64,000 nt of DNA from Ichthyophthirius multifiliis (lineage: Eukaryota; Ciliophora; Oligohymenophorea; Hymenostomatida). Position numbers and translations under genes: made by a program. The notes under the pieces are model-generated. The model had not been told where the DNA came from and ran no database searches. It was given only the letters and a program-made list of their open reading frames with translations. The stretch spans positions 62,001 to 126,000 of the forward strand of contig NW_004086344.1 in assembly GCF_000220395.1 (NCBI RefSeq). Direction: 5' to 3'. The stretch's first letter is position 1. Each line of letters starts with the position of its first letter. Below are positions 25,139 to 37,115 of the stretch, in pieces.

Positions 25139-26618
25139 ATGTAATAAAACTACGATAATAACTACAAACACAGTAATGTTGAATATTTAAAAAAAGATTA
25201 TCTTTAGTAAATTAAACAAATATCATTAAAAATTTAAATTTATAACGAAGGTAAGAGTATAATTATCACTAAGATGATTAAAAGAAAAGAAAAGAAGATA
25301 TATTAAGGGAGAAATAAAAAGAATATGAAGAATAAGAATAAAATATGAAAAACTATAATGATTATTTGCTTAAAGAAAAAGAATATAAGTATAACTAAAA
25401 GAAAGAATATTCTGATGTGTACAAATTATAAATCGAAAAGATTTAATAAGAAAAAATTAAAAATGTAATTTTAAAATACTATTTATTTATTTTTAAAATA
25501 TATTTATATTTTTTTTTTTTTTTTAGAAATAATTATAAATAGAAGAGGATAGAATGAGAGTATAAAAATACTAAGAAGAAATGCTATAATAAGAATAGAA
25601 AAAGATCTAATTAAAATAACAATAGAAATAGGAACTTAAAGACTATTATTAAGCTAAAAACTTAACAAACTAAAATTAGTAAAATTAATAGTATAGAAAC
25701 GAATTTCAAGAATAGAATAATATATAATATGTACCTTAAAAAATAAACTAAGAAGTAAAAAATTTAAAATATGTATTTTTATTATATTTTATATACTAAA
25801 AAAATAAGAATTTTTATAAATAATACTACGAATAATTTGAGAAAAAACGAGATTTATATTCGAAAAATTTTGTTTCTTATGATGAAGAAAAATGGAGAAA
25901 GGCAGATGCTGTATCTTAATAATAACCTTCTAGCTAAGTAAATTAGGAAAATACAGCCTAATAATAGTATGAAAGATAAATAGTAAATAAAATATAAACT
26001 ACTTTATATCTATTATTAATTTTTGTTTTTTTAATTAGAAATAAAGAAATTATAATGAGTATCTTAAATAATAAATAATTGATAATTAAATGAAAAAAAA
26101 ACTAGATAAGTAAGACTAAAACTTTTAATAATAAGCTTAATAAGAAAACTATATTGCTTAAAATTATAGTTAAAATAATAAAAAATCATAAGACGATATT
26201 TTCGATATTATGGGAAATAAACGTTAATTTGTTAATGCTATCTAACCTACAATTTCTATTAATTCTTAAAATAAAAGAGAAGAATAATTAAAGTATAGAT
26301 AACTATTAGATGCTTAGAAAGAAAACAAAAGATAATAGTAAATTAATGAAGAAAATTAGGTATTATTTTTTATTTTATGATCTTAAAACATTTATATTTT
26401 TTTAAATTAAGAATAAAATTTTCATGTAAAAAATTTATACCAATAATAATCAATTACATAATGTAATTTCTAATCCTATGAATAAAAACCAAAAAGCTTC
26501 TTAATATCAAAATTATGAACAAAATAATGAAAATAATTATTATTAACCTAAAAATAATTAATAAAGAATTGAATATTCTTAAATTGCAAACTAAAATATA
26601 CTAAACAAAAATTATTGA
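25139..26618 (+). CDS. Gln/Asn-rich coiled-coil protein, CSPP1/CCDC66-like style
   Basis: About five exons. Clear introns are 25251-25273 (only 23 nt) and 25465-25526, with others near 25770-25810, 25985-26040 and 26360-26410. ATG is 25139-25141 and TGA 26616-26618. The protein is full of Lys-Glu-Tyr/Gln-Leu-x-x-Gln-Gln repeats such as NEYLKQQIIDNQMKKK and KREEQLKYRQLLDAQKE, which resemble the short helical repeats of the centrosomal and ciliary-tip proteins CSPP1 and CCDC66. The end is Asn/Gln-rich and disordered. The family link is by motif style only, so a microtubule or basal-body role is an inference. Confidence 0.65.
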
Positions 26619-26921
26619 GAAAATGAAAATAAATTTTATATAATAATTATATTAAAAAATATTAATAATAATACAGAATTAATAAAAAAAATATATAAAA
26701 TTAGATATAAGAAATAATTTATAACTTCTTAAAAATAATTTTTAACAAAAAATATTCTGTCTATATATAAAAATAATAATTTTATTTATTTATTTTATAA
26801 TAAAATATTTTAATTTTTTTTTTTTTTAAAAAAATAATAAATAAATATATTAAATTTGATATTAATTTCATTTTATATAAATTTTATATCAAATAATTCT
26901 TTTTTAAATTAAAATATAAAA

Positions 26922-27640
26922 ATGAAAAAAGATAATTCTGTTTTTCGTCCGTTTTTAATATAAAATAAAACTGGATAAAAAGTATAAAAAGAAGATAATA
27001 TTAGTGATACATTTGATCCAATAATAAAAAGGAAAGTAGATTTTAATCAATAAGCATTTGCATTTTTAATAGTATTTAAAATAAAATAATTAAAATAATA
27101 AATTAAAAATATTAGTTCGCTCTTCCTTATGAAAGTCTGAAAATTAGTTATTATATATACTATTATTATGATATTTGTATAAGTTATTCAATAATAATGG
27201 TTTATTATTTAAGTTCAAATATAATCTGGTTAGTATTTAATATTTATAGTTTTGCATCAATAAAATCAAGAAGACCTCCAAAAACAAAAAAAGTTTTCAT
27301 AATAGTAATAATTGGATTAGTTTTAAGGATTATAACATATATTTTATTATTTTACTTATTGAGCTATTAAAAAAACTACTATATAAATTAAAGTAATTAA
27401 GAAAATTGTTATTGTAAAACAATCTATAAACACAATATGTTTTTACTTTAGGGAATTATTGAAACTTTGTTGCTTATATTGATAACTATTTTTATGAAGT
27501 AAATTTTTGAATATGTAAAAAGTATATTTCTAATTATTTTTTTAAATAGTTTATTTTATTTTATTTTTTATTATTAAGTTTGGCATAGTTAAACTAAATA
27601 AATGTGCTTTCTAATGTGTTTATTGGGAGACGAAGAATGA
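26922..27640 (+). CDS. Small multi-pass membrane protein, unknown
   Basis: ATG 26922. A short hydrophilic N-terminus is followed, after an intron at about 27075-27115, by four hydrophobic segments: near YSIIMVYYL, NIIWLVFNIYSFA, KVFIIVIIGLVLRIITYILLFYLL and the FLIIFLNSLFYFIFYY stretch before the end. A basic RRPPKTKK loop and a CYCK pair lie between helices. The frame ends GDEE then TGA 27638-27640. A 35-nt GT...AG segment near 27517-27551 could instead be an intron and would change the last 45 residues. No family recognised. Confidence 0.65.
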
Positions 27641-29639
27641 ATAAAGAAATTCATATGTATATGCTTTTTTAAAAATAAACTTTTTGAATTATTAATGTAT
27701 AATTAATATATATGTTTTTATTAAGTATTAAGTTAATATAATATATAAATTTAAATTAATATTTTAAAAAATAGAGAAACTTTTTAATTTTATAATATAT
27801 TATTCAAATTTAATAAACTTTATAAAAATGATTTATTGCTAAATAAATACTTTTTATATTAAAACATTTATATATAAAATTAAAACTAAATTTATCAATT
27901 TTATTATTTATTTTTTAATTTATATTATTTTAATTAAATATTTAATAATTAATTAAAGTATGTTTTTATTAAAAAATAATTATTTTCCTTGAAAAATATA
28001 AATAATTTATATTTTAAAAATAACATATATAAGCGTCCAACATTACATAGTTAATATATAAAATCAATGTTTAAGAATATTATTTATCTATAGATTCTAC
28101 AAATATTTATTTAATTATTTTTTAAATAATCATATTAAAATACAAACCAAAAAGTTTAATAATGCAAATAATTATTAATAGACTCTATTATTAAGAAATT
28201 ATCTTTTTTTTTTTATTAAAGTTTATATGTATATCATATTTTATAATAAAAATATTTTTAGAGTCAAAAAGCATAAAATAAGGTATAATTGATTTTTGGA
28301 TATGCATATTTTAATACAATAAACAATTTAAGTATTAAATTAAAAAAAGTTATAGTCGACCAATGTTTAATTAATCGAATTATTTGAGAATAATTAAGGG
28401 ACATATTTTTATTTTTGTTTGATTATAATTATAATTTTTTATATCTACTTAATATTTTATTAAAAATTTATAATATTAATAGACTTTTTAATAAAATAGA
28501 AGATATTATTAGTTTAAATAAAAAAGCTATTTATATTATTTAATTTATTTACTTTTTTATCATTATTTTATTATTTATTTTAATATTTTTCCTTCTTGCA
28601 TTTTTTTTTTTTTTTAAATTTAATCTTTAAAAACCAAAAAAATACAAGTAAATATGCTTTTTTTATTGATTTAGTTATTTATAAAAATAAAATAAAAAAG
28701 CATAAAAACATCTAATATTAGTTTATCATGTTTATAGTTATTATATAAATTTTAAATATTATTTACTCAAAATCTAGGATTTTATAATGAAATATACTTA
28801 ATTAAAATTTAATTATTTAATATTTTGATAGTTATTATTGTTCTAAAGTTACTATTATTACGGTTAGTTGCAAAAAATATTGATTCTTTCATTAAATGTT
28901 TTCATTTGAAAACGAAATAAAGAAAATAATATTAATAATTTTATTTTAAATATAAAAAAAACATAAAAAATATAGTATATTAATAAAATAATATCTAGAT
29001 TATTATTATTGAGAAGAGAATAATTATCGTAAAAAAAAAGCTAATTGATTTATTTAAGAAAATCTTTAATCATAGAAGCTAATAAAAAAGCATTAATATT
29101 TATTTATTTTTCTTTTTGGGGAAAAAAAAAAAAAGATAGAAAATATAGATAATTTAAATTATATATATTATTTAATTTTTTATATTTAAATTTAACAAAA
29201 ACTAAATATGTTTTCATTTACTATATTCTATAGATTAATTTAATTTTTTAATTTTAAAAATACAATATTTTCCTGACCAAAGTATAATAACTTTAACAAT
29301 AACCGACAAAAGCTTAATAATAATAATTTAAATATTAATATTTTATGCATCTAAAAATAAACTATATAATAAATTAAGTGAGTAACTTATTACAGACAAA
29401 AAGTTAAATATAAAATATGCTTTTGCAACTCCATATGCTTAACTAGTAGTCTATAAAAAAATAAAGATATAAATAAAGAAAATAAATTATAAAAATAATT
29501 AACTAAAAACAAAGCTAAAAAAGGCGTTATTATATATACAAAAGGAAAGGGAAAAAAGAAGAAGAATACTTCCTATTTATTATATCCGTTTTTAAAAGCA
29601 TAATAAAGATTACTAAAATAAAAAGTTTAAATTTGAATA
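27641..29639. other. AT-rich intergenic region
   Basis: No convincing gene. The minus-strand frame of the next gene remains free of TGA for several hundred bases here, so its true 3' end might lie further left than given. Confidence 0.5.
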
Positions 29640-30805
29640 TCAATAATAATTAGCGAAGTTAATAAAAAAGTAAAAGCTCTTTAGGATATTTAGAACTACA
29701 ATGAGATAAACAAACAAATCTTAAATATCCAGTAAAAATATTTAAACGAAAAATTAATTAATTTATTTTGGATATTTTTTTTTCTGGTCCTTATTTTTCG
29801 AGGTTTTAATTATTTTCGTAATCATCTTCATTTTCTTAATTTTTGTTATTTATATCTATATCTTGGTACATATTATCATAAATATAATTTTCTCTTTTTT
29901 TTGTTTTAATAAAATTAATAATAAAACTATATTTTACATGTACTCTTCTACTGTTTATTAAATAGAAATATCAGGTTCTTTGCTTAATTTGTTTTCATAA
30001 ATTTTCGTACAATCTCCTGAACTAGATTTAGATTTATTATTTATAGAAAAATTTCTTAATTATTCTTATTCATTATTTATTTCTAATTAAGTCTATAAGG
30101 CTTATTGTATTTTTAAAGGATTTTCGTTTTCACTAAATAAATATAAAGATAATTTAATATCTGTTTTTTTTTAATAGAGCTTAATTTCCTATATTTATTT
30201 TATTTTTTCTTTTAATTTTTCCTCTTCCCATGTACTTTCAAATAAGGTAATTTTCTATTCGAAATTTTTTAACTTTTCAATTTTTAAAGGAATTTCAATA
30301 ATTAAAAAATAAACTTTTAAACCAAATTTATAAAATAGTTTTTCGTTAATTTTATTTATATATTCTATCATCTATGTAAATCGTGCTATTAATTATTCAA
30401 TAGGGCAATTAAAATCTAATTAATTTGTATATTTGTTTAATTTTGCTATAAACAATTCGAATTATTTCCCATTTTAACGATGATAATTATAATTATCGCA
30501 AAAAACATCGATATTACAATTGTCTTAAGTTTTTATTTAACTTCGGCTAATACAAGCGTAAAATAGACTTTACAAAAAATGATCTCTTATGTTAATGTAA
30601 TATGGTTTTAAGTAATTTCCTTCTCCACCTTTTTTTAAATTAATATTTTAAATTGATGTTTTGTTTGTTTGTTTGTTTTTTTTTTTTTTTTACTAAAATG
30701 AATTATTGTTGGTAAAATTATGTTAAAGTATTTTTAATTTATTTTTTGGTAATTAAATATATCTAAAAAACATAATGAATAATCATCACTTTTACTTATC
30801 TTCAT
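29640..30805 (-). CDS. Hypothetical protein with conserved-looking N-terminal domain
   Basis: Not recognised. It starts at ATG 30805. A first intron at about 30615-30690 includes a long A run and a CAAA repeat, and a second lies at about 29890-29937. The N-terminal 150 residues look folded, with blocks such as SLCFLDIFNY, ILPTIIHFSGEGNYLKPYYINIRDH and CPIEQLIARFTQMIEYINKINEK. A coiled-coil, Glu/Lys/Gln-rich middle and an acidic tail follow. The stop is not certain. The nearest usable TGA is at 29640-29642 in a frame that would need one more splice. Only 65 bases separate its start from the end of the next gene on the same strand. Confidence 0.55.
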
Positions 30806-30869
30806 TATTATATATTTTTATTCTTATTCTGTTAATCCTATTATAAATCTCTATATTTTTTATTTTTTT

Positions 30870-31773
30870 TCAAATATAATAAAAATTATATACAGGAAAT
30901 TGCTCATTATCAATGAACTTTTTAATTTTTTTATAGGTTTTTTTTTGTATAAGAAGTAAGAAAAACCAATATAAAGGATAATATATATATTAAAGAATTT
31001 TAATAATAATTATATCAAATTTTTTCCATTTTAAAATCTTGTTTACTTTCTATATGTTTATAAAAATAAAATGTATTATTTTATATATAAATATATAAAT
31101 ATATAAAAATATAATATAAATATATATATATATATTAATATATATATATATATTTATTTTTAATAAAAATGAGATGATTTATTTAGTCGATATTTTGTTT
31201 ATAAGAAATTTTTTTACAAATAAAATATTATAAAATATACTTAAGCAAAATCTTTAAATTCCTTATTATCAAAAATGAATTCTGTATTTTCAGGAATTTA
31301 AGTTTACATACACCAAAAACTATTTACATTGTTGTTACCATAAATTTAAAATCTATATTTATGATAAAGAAGATCTTTGTATTAGAAATTAGAACTGTTT
31401 CTACATTCTTTAGAAAATTATTAGTCATCAAAATCATATTTAACATATTGTATGGGAATACTATCAATTTTTTTAGGCTACATTCTTAAAAATCTTCTAG
31501 AAACATAACCTAAACAAATAACAAAAAGATAAAAAATAATATATAATATCCCTTTGAAACTAATGATGTTTAGAACGTAATATTTAGCAGGATCACAATC
31601 AAAATCATTGCAAATTTAATAGCAACCCTAAAAACTTTCAAATATGTTTTATTTATGATTTAACTTAGCAGCTGATATAGGAAATATATTAGTTACATTT
31701 TTACAATTTCCTTATAAAAAATTTTTATATTAACCTATATTACATTTCTATAAATATTAATAATATTAAAAAT

Positions 31774-31831
<58 letters not shown>

Positions 31832-33421
31832 ATTACCTAACAACCTCCTTTATTGTTTGCTTAATATCCTGATGGACATATTTGAGGTATAAAAATTCCA
31901 TCATCAGCTGAAACTAGTTTTTTAATTTCCTCATCTTACATATACATGTTATTGAAATTTCTAATTCCTTTTTAATATATAATTTCTCCTACAAAATATT
32001 CTTATTATATTTCTTAATTATCCCAACTTTAGCTTTACATATGAATCACGCCTCCTGAACCTTCTCCATTATTTCCATTTTCATCAGAATCTCCTCCTTA
32101 TGTAGAAATTATTCCTTTTCCTTTAATAAAATTAGCTTTTAAAAAAATATATCCTCCAGAACCTCCACTTCCTTCTAGATTTTCATTTTAAAATTTTTAT
32201 CCATTAGCCAATAAAGAACCATCTAATTAAATTTCATCTATACCATTTAAAATTATGATTCCACCACCTGCTCCTAAATCTTCGAATTTCCTAAATTTTT
32301 CAACATAACCATTATATGCACCTCCACTTCCCTAATTTATTATTTTATATAAATATTATTTAATGATAATAAAAAAAAACTTCATAATAAAACTCTTAAT
32401 CTATAGGCATATTATCAAAAATAAAATTTTAATTTTTATAATATGTCACACATTCTAAAACTTTATTTTTAAAATCATTTTTATCTTAAAATAATCCTTT
32501 AGGTATCCCTACACCTCCATAACCTACATAACGAGCTCCATGTACCCCACAATCTTCTGGCGTATTTTAAAAAAAACCTTTTCCAATTCCATATTAAGCC
32601 GGACAACCTCTTCCGGAAGTTTAAACGATAGATTATTATTAAATAAGTATTTTTTATGAAAAAAATCCTACTTTAGAAGTAGTAATTATTGTTTCGGAAG
32701 AAATTGAGATTTATTTTAGTGAATATGAAAGGAATGTATATTCGTAATTTAGATAGTTTTCAAGAATTTCTAAAGGTTTTTTATTTTCTTATTTACAAAT
32801 TTCTGAAAGAGAAAGAATTCGGGAATCATTTGTAATTATTTGTGGTGTTTTTTATTAAAAAAAAGAGTATTTTTTTTCCAAACAACGAACGAAATTAACA
32901 TTTATTTCCGAATTTCGGATTTATATGTTTTCTTGTGCGTAAAAGGCTAAATAACCTGTTATTATTTGACTTTTGGAATTTATTTATATGCTTTTTTCTG
33001 TATTAAATATCATGTAACCTAAATAAGAATCTAAATGTTCAAGCTTGACCTATTTTATATTTATATTTTAGACTGCCTATATATATAGATATTATTAATT
33101 TTCATATTCTATATTTTTTATGTTTTCTGAATTTTTAGTCCCGAATGTTATTTTATTTTCTATATTTATTTCGCCATATGATTAAATTTATAAGGAATAA
33201 CAATCAAAAATCATATCAGATAATTTTAAGTTAGTTACTAATAATATGTTTGTGGTTTATGAACATTAAATAGTACTGTTTATTATTGATAGTTGTTTAC
33301 ATTTTTCCGTGTTTTAAGTTTTTTGTAATTAAAGAAGGGTTATACTTTAATTCTCAATTTAACACTGTTAAAAAGTTTTGGGGATGATTAAAATAATATA
33401 TAGAAAATTTAGAATTTGCAT
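30870..33421 (-). CDS. Large surface protein: signal peptide, Gly-rich ectodomain, membrane helices
   Basis: ATG 33421 begins a signal peptide (MQILNFLYIILIIPKTF). About 300 residues of repetitive beta-strand-like sequence follow (SITLLQ, ITFGTKNSENIKNIEY), then a Gly-rich part with RGCP...YGIGKG and GYGGVGIPKG, GSGGAYNG, GSGGSGGYIFL and GEGSGGVIHM, then Cys-rich EGF-like spacing (CPSGY, CNIG, GNCKNV, CYQICNDFDCDP). A membrane helix (ILYIIFYLFVICLGYVS) leads to a cytoplasmic part. A last exon has a second hydrophobic stretch (YPLYWFFLLLI) and ends at TGA 30870-30872. One intron holds the (AT)n tract at 31776-31826. This is a typical ciliate surface-protein layout. The ligand and role are unknown. 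Confidence 0.75.
31776..31826. repeat. (AT)n inside an intron
   Basis: About 25 AT copies in an intron of the surface-protein gene. Confidence 0.9.
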
Positions 33422-33761
33422 TATTTAATTTGGGATATATTTTTGGTCTTTTTAGAAAATAAAAATATGATATTTTTTTTGTTTTGTTTATAATAAAATA
33501 TGACTGTAGGATCTAATTTAATAAAATATTTCTTAACAAAAATAAATTAAAATTATAATTAATACAATATATTTTAAAAGTTAAAAAAGAAAAAGTCTAT
33601 ACTATATATATATATATATATATAATATTTTAAAAAAAAAATATAAATATGTATATATAATAGTGTTATAAATGTATATTTTACATAATATTATTAAAAA
33701 TATTTAACCACTTTATTAAAATATTCTTAATATTTAAAGATGAACTTATAAAAATACTTCT

Positions 33762-33818
33762 ATTCTCATTTTATTAGCTTGCAATTATTTATGCATTTAA
33801 CCAATAAAAATCATATAT
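33762..33818 (-). promoter_or_regulatory. SECIS-like hairpin in the 3' UTR
   Basis: On the minus strand: ATGA, then T and a nine-base arm TTTTATTGG, then TT-AA opening the apical loop, a small TGCA/TGCA inner stem, and the return arm CTAATAAAA followed by TGAG. The arms pair over nine base pairs with one G-T wobble. ATGA lies 12 nt before AA and opposite TGA, as expected for the G-A quartet and apical A's of a eukaryotic SECIS element. It lies about 105 nt downstream of the proposed Sec codon. Confidence 0.75.
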
Positions 33819-33920
33819 ATAAAATTTTAAAGATTTTTAAAAAAAATTTTTTTTTTTTTTTTTTTCTTATTCTTTAAAAATTTATTTTGATAAAATATTT
33901 TTATAAGTTCTACATGCAGA

Positions 33921-34295
33921 TCAACCTCATCCACCACCACCACATCTAAATGTACTAGCTTCTGATTATCTTACTCTACCAAAAGGTCTTTTAGGTTTAA
34001 AATCATCACTTCCATCATTTTAATTGCTCATAGAATTTCCAGAACCATCAAATTCAGGTCTATTTGGCCTATTTGGTCTTTAATATAGTCTTTTTGGACA
34101 CCAGTAGGTTATACTAAAATACTTCTTCCATCTATTAGATAAATAATTTAATTCTTCTCGTGTATATGTATCTGATTATCTTCCGAAATCAAAGAAAATG
34201 GTTATTCCTAAGTATAAAGCATCTATTATGCCAACTAGAAAATCTATTATAAATGCAAAAAATTTCAGAACGCCTGTTCTTTTTGGAGCAAGCAT
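33921..34295 (-). CDS. Selenoprotein K homologue, UGA read as Sec
   Basis: An ATG at 34295 opens a frame of 122 codons that meets TGA at 33927-33929 in the context Gly-Gly-Gly-Gly-TGA-Gly, followed at once by a second TGA at 33921-33923. This matches the Gly-Gly-Sec-Gly end of selenoprotein K. The N-terminal helix pattern KFFAFIIDFLVGIIDALYLGITIFFDF fits the single ER membrane helix of SelK, and the rest is rich in Arg, Pro, Gly and Asn, as in that family. It is somewhat longer than animal SelK (about 94 residues). A SECIS-like hairpin follows at 33762-33818. SelK acts at the ER membrane in protein palmitoylation and degradation. If UGA were only a stop, the protein would end one residue before the conserved motif. 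Confidence 0.8.
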
Positions 34296-35384
34296 TTCAA
34301 TTGTTATTTTTTTTTAATTTCTGTATAAAATTATTTTTAATTAAATTTAGTATTATGAAATTTTTAATTAAGATATATATAAAAATATTTTTTACTTTTT
34401 TCTTTATTCTTTTTTTACATATATTATAAAAAAATTATATATTTTTTTGTTTCTTATAAATTATATAATAATTTCTGAAAATATATAATAAGTATTAATT
34501 GCTCATATATTTTTTTTTATTTTTAATTGTTATTAAGTATTAATAAACGTAATTAAAAAAAAAGGAAAGGGGGCATTAATTCATTTTACTTTTGTTTTTT
34601 TTTTTATATTATAGAATTTAGAAACATAAAATAATAAAGAAATATTTAAAAAAACTAATATAAAAATATAATAAGAAAAATGGAAATTTTGATTTATTTT
34701 AAATAATGTAATTTTTAATATACAGATTTTTAGATAAAAGTATATTTTTATTCTCTAAAAAAATAAATAAACAATTTTAATTTTTTTTTTATTTTTTTTG
34801 TTTGGAAAAAATGGTTTATTTTTAATTCTCTTTGAGCTTCTTATTTCTTCTTAACTTTTTTTTAGATTTGGTTATAAATTTAAATCGTTTTTTTAATAAA
34901 TAAAAAGACTATATATAAGAAAGCATAAATAAAAATATCTTTTAATTTTAAATTCATTATCAAATTAAAGAAATACTAGTAGAAATATTTCTAAATAAAT
35001 AAATAAAATTATATATACCATTATCTGAAACATTATCTATATATAGTTTATCAATAATTCTTAAATAATTGACCTGAAAAATGCCTTCAATAAATTATTT
35101 AAGGTATAGTATGTTATAAATCTAATAATACAATCTTCTAGAGAATTTTATTATAGAAATGAATATTATATATATATTTATTTTTTATTTAAATGTTATT
35201 CTGTTATTTCTAATATATTGTTAAGATAGCATTTTATATTTTTTGTTATTTCTAAATATATAAAAAATTAGTTTTATATATTAATAAATTTATATTATTT
35301 GAAAAAAAATACATATTGAATCAATTTAGTTATAAAAGTATGTAAATGTCTAAAATATTATTTTATACATAATTTAACTTATCC
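34296..35384. other. AT-rich intergenic region
   Basis: No gene seen. Confidence 0.6.
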
Positions 35385-35605
35385 TTCTCCATACTTTTCT
35401 ATAGTTTCTTTTTTTATTCAGACCTTGAAGTATACCATAGTGCCTTTGATTTAACCTCCAAATGCTTATAAATAAATAAATGATAGCTTTCGAATTCAAA
35501 TTTTTATTTAAAGTAATGCAGTAAATACTATCTATATTAAAATCATACTCTTTTATTTTAAGGATTTTGCTGCATTCCTCGACTCTTCTAATTTAAAATA
35601 AATAA
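35385..35605 (-). pseudogene. Fragment of cofactor-dependent phosphoglycerate mutase
   Basis: On the minus strand a stretch of about 70 residues reads like the central part of dPGM: EECSKILKIKEYDFNIDSIYC, then SIWRLNQRHYGILQGLNKK and, after a one-base shift at an A7 run, ETIEKYGEGQV. The family pattern is WRLNERHYGALQGLNK followed by ET..KYGE.QV. The catalytic N-terminal RHGESxWN and all of the C-terminal half are absent on both sides, and the frame is broken. It is best read as a decayed gene copy. Confidence 0.7.
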
Positions 35606-36060
35606 ATAAAAAATTATCATTATTTTATTATTTCAAAAAGAGTAAAGATGATTAAACATATGTTAAAAATATTAATTAATTTTGAATTTTGTTATTATGA
35701 AAAAAAAAAAAAAATGATTATTTTTTTATTAATATTTTATCTTCATTCATTACTTGAAAATAAAAATAAAAAAAAGTTTAATTATTTAAACAAATTTAAT
35801 TTTTTTATAACAAAAACTTGATAATATCTATTTATATATTCATGTGTTTTTTTTTTTTAATAGATATTCCTTTTTTTATAAAGTATTTTTTGAAAATTAT
35901 ATAAAAATATATAATATATTTAATATAAATAAAATAAGACAATATAATATATAACCTTTTTAAGACTAAATAAATTAATATAAAAATAATCAAAAAAAAA
36001 AAAGAAAATTATAATATACTTATCATTTATATTTAAAATAAATAGAAAAAAATAAAAAAA

Positions 36061-36760
36061 TTCCAGATACAAACATTAATTAACATTTGTATAAAAGTTA
36101 GAATCTAGAAAATACTTAATTCCGGATTGTCAAATAAATTTGATATGTAAAATATAAAATAATATTTATCTGAAAAATCAAATCTATATCCAGTAATTTT
36201 ACGTGGAGATATAAAAGGATATTTTTCGATCTTTTAGAATTATTCAGGAAAATTAAAAAATTCCTAAAATAAATTACATATTTATATGAGATTATGTAGA
36301 CAGATTATATAAAGAAACAATAAAATATTTATTATACTTTAAATTAAAATACCTTTATTTTAAATTTTTATTAAGTGGAAATCATGAATCAAAATAAATA
36401 TGAAATAGGTATTTTATGAGAAAGTATAAAAAATATATGAAATACAAAATCTTGGAACTTTTTTTTTAAAAGAATTTAATTATTTACAATTTGGGGGGGG
36501 GGGAGGCGCTATTGTTGATAAAAAAATAATTTTTTCATATGGAAAAATTTCTTCTGATATTAAAGTTATTAAATAAATTAAAAATATTAAAAAAATATTA
36601 GAAATTCTTTTAAAATAACATTTTACTAATTTATTATAGTCTGATCTAAAAAAAAATTGTTATCATAAATATTTTTATTTTTTTTATTTTAAATATAAAA
36701 AAAAGTTAAAATCTGGGCTTAGGATAGTACAGAAGAAGAAAAAAATTTTTAAGATTGAAT
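36061..36760 (+). pseudogene. Decayed PP1-type serine/threonine phosphatase
   Basis: The pieces match the PP1 catalytic subunit in order: YLSEKSNLYPV then LRGDIKGYF (for CGDIHGQF), a shifted LLSGNHES (for LLRGNHES), GAIVDKKIIFSYGKISSDIKVIKQI (for AIVDEKIFCCHGGLSPDL...QI), LLQSDLKKN (for LLWSDPDKD) and IWAQDSTEE (for GWGENDRG). The key metal-binding and catalytic residues are changed (GDIHG to GDIKG, HGG to YGK, WSDP to QSDL), the YVDRG region is scrambled, frames switch several times, and a G11 tract interrupts it. This is a pseudogene. Confidence 0.8.
36493..36503. repeat. G11 homopolymer
   Basis: Eleven G in a row followed by AGGCGC inside the PP1 relic. It is highly unusual in this AT-rich DNA. 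Confidence 0.95.
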
Positions 36761-37078
36761 TAAATAAAACTATAATAAATAAATAATTTTTATATAGTTT
36801 GTAAAGCTCAATTAATTGTATATAATAATCTTAATATTTGAAAATCTAGATTTTTTTTTAATTTATATTTATTAAAGATAAAATATTATAATATAATGAA
36901 TAAATATAATTAATACAATCAAATAATAAGCTAAATGAATGAATGTAAAAAAATTAATTTATTTTTATGGAAGCAGAAAATTCCAAAAATATAAAAATAT
37001 ACAAAAAAAATATTTATCTAATTAAAAAAAATTTTTTAAATATTTAAAAATAATTAAATATTTACTATTATTATTATA

Positions 37079-37115
<37 letters not shown>

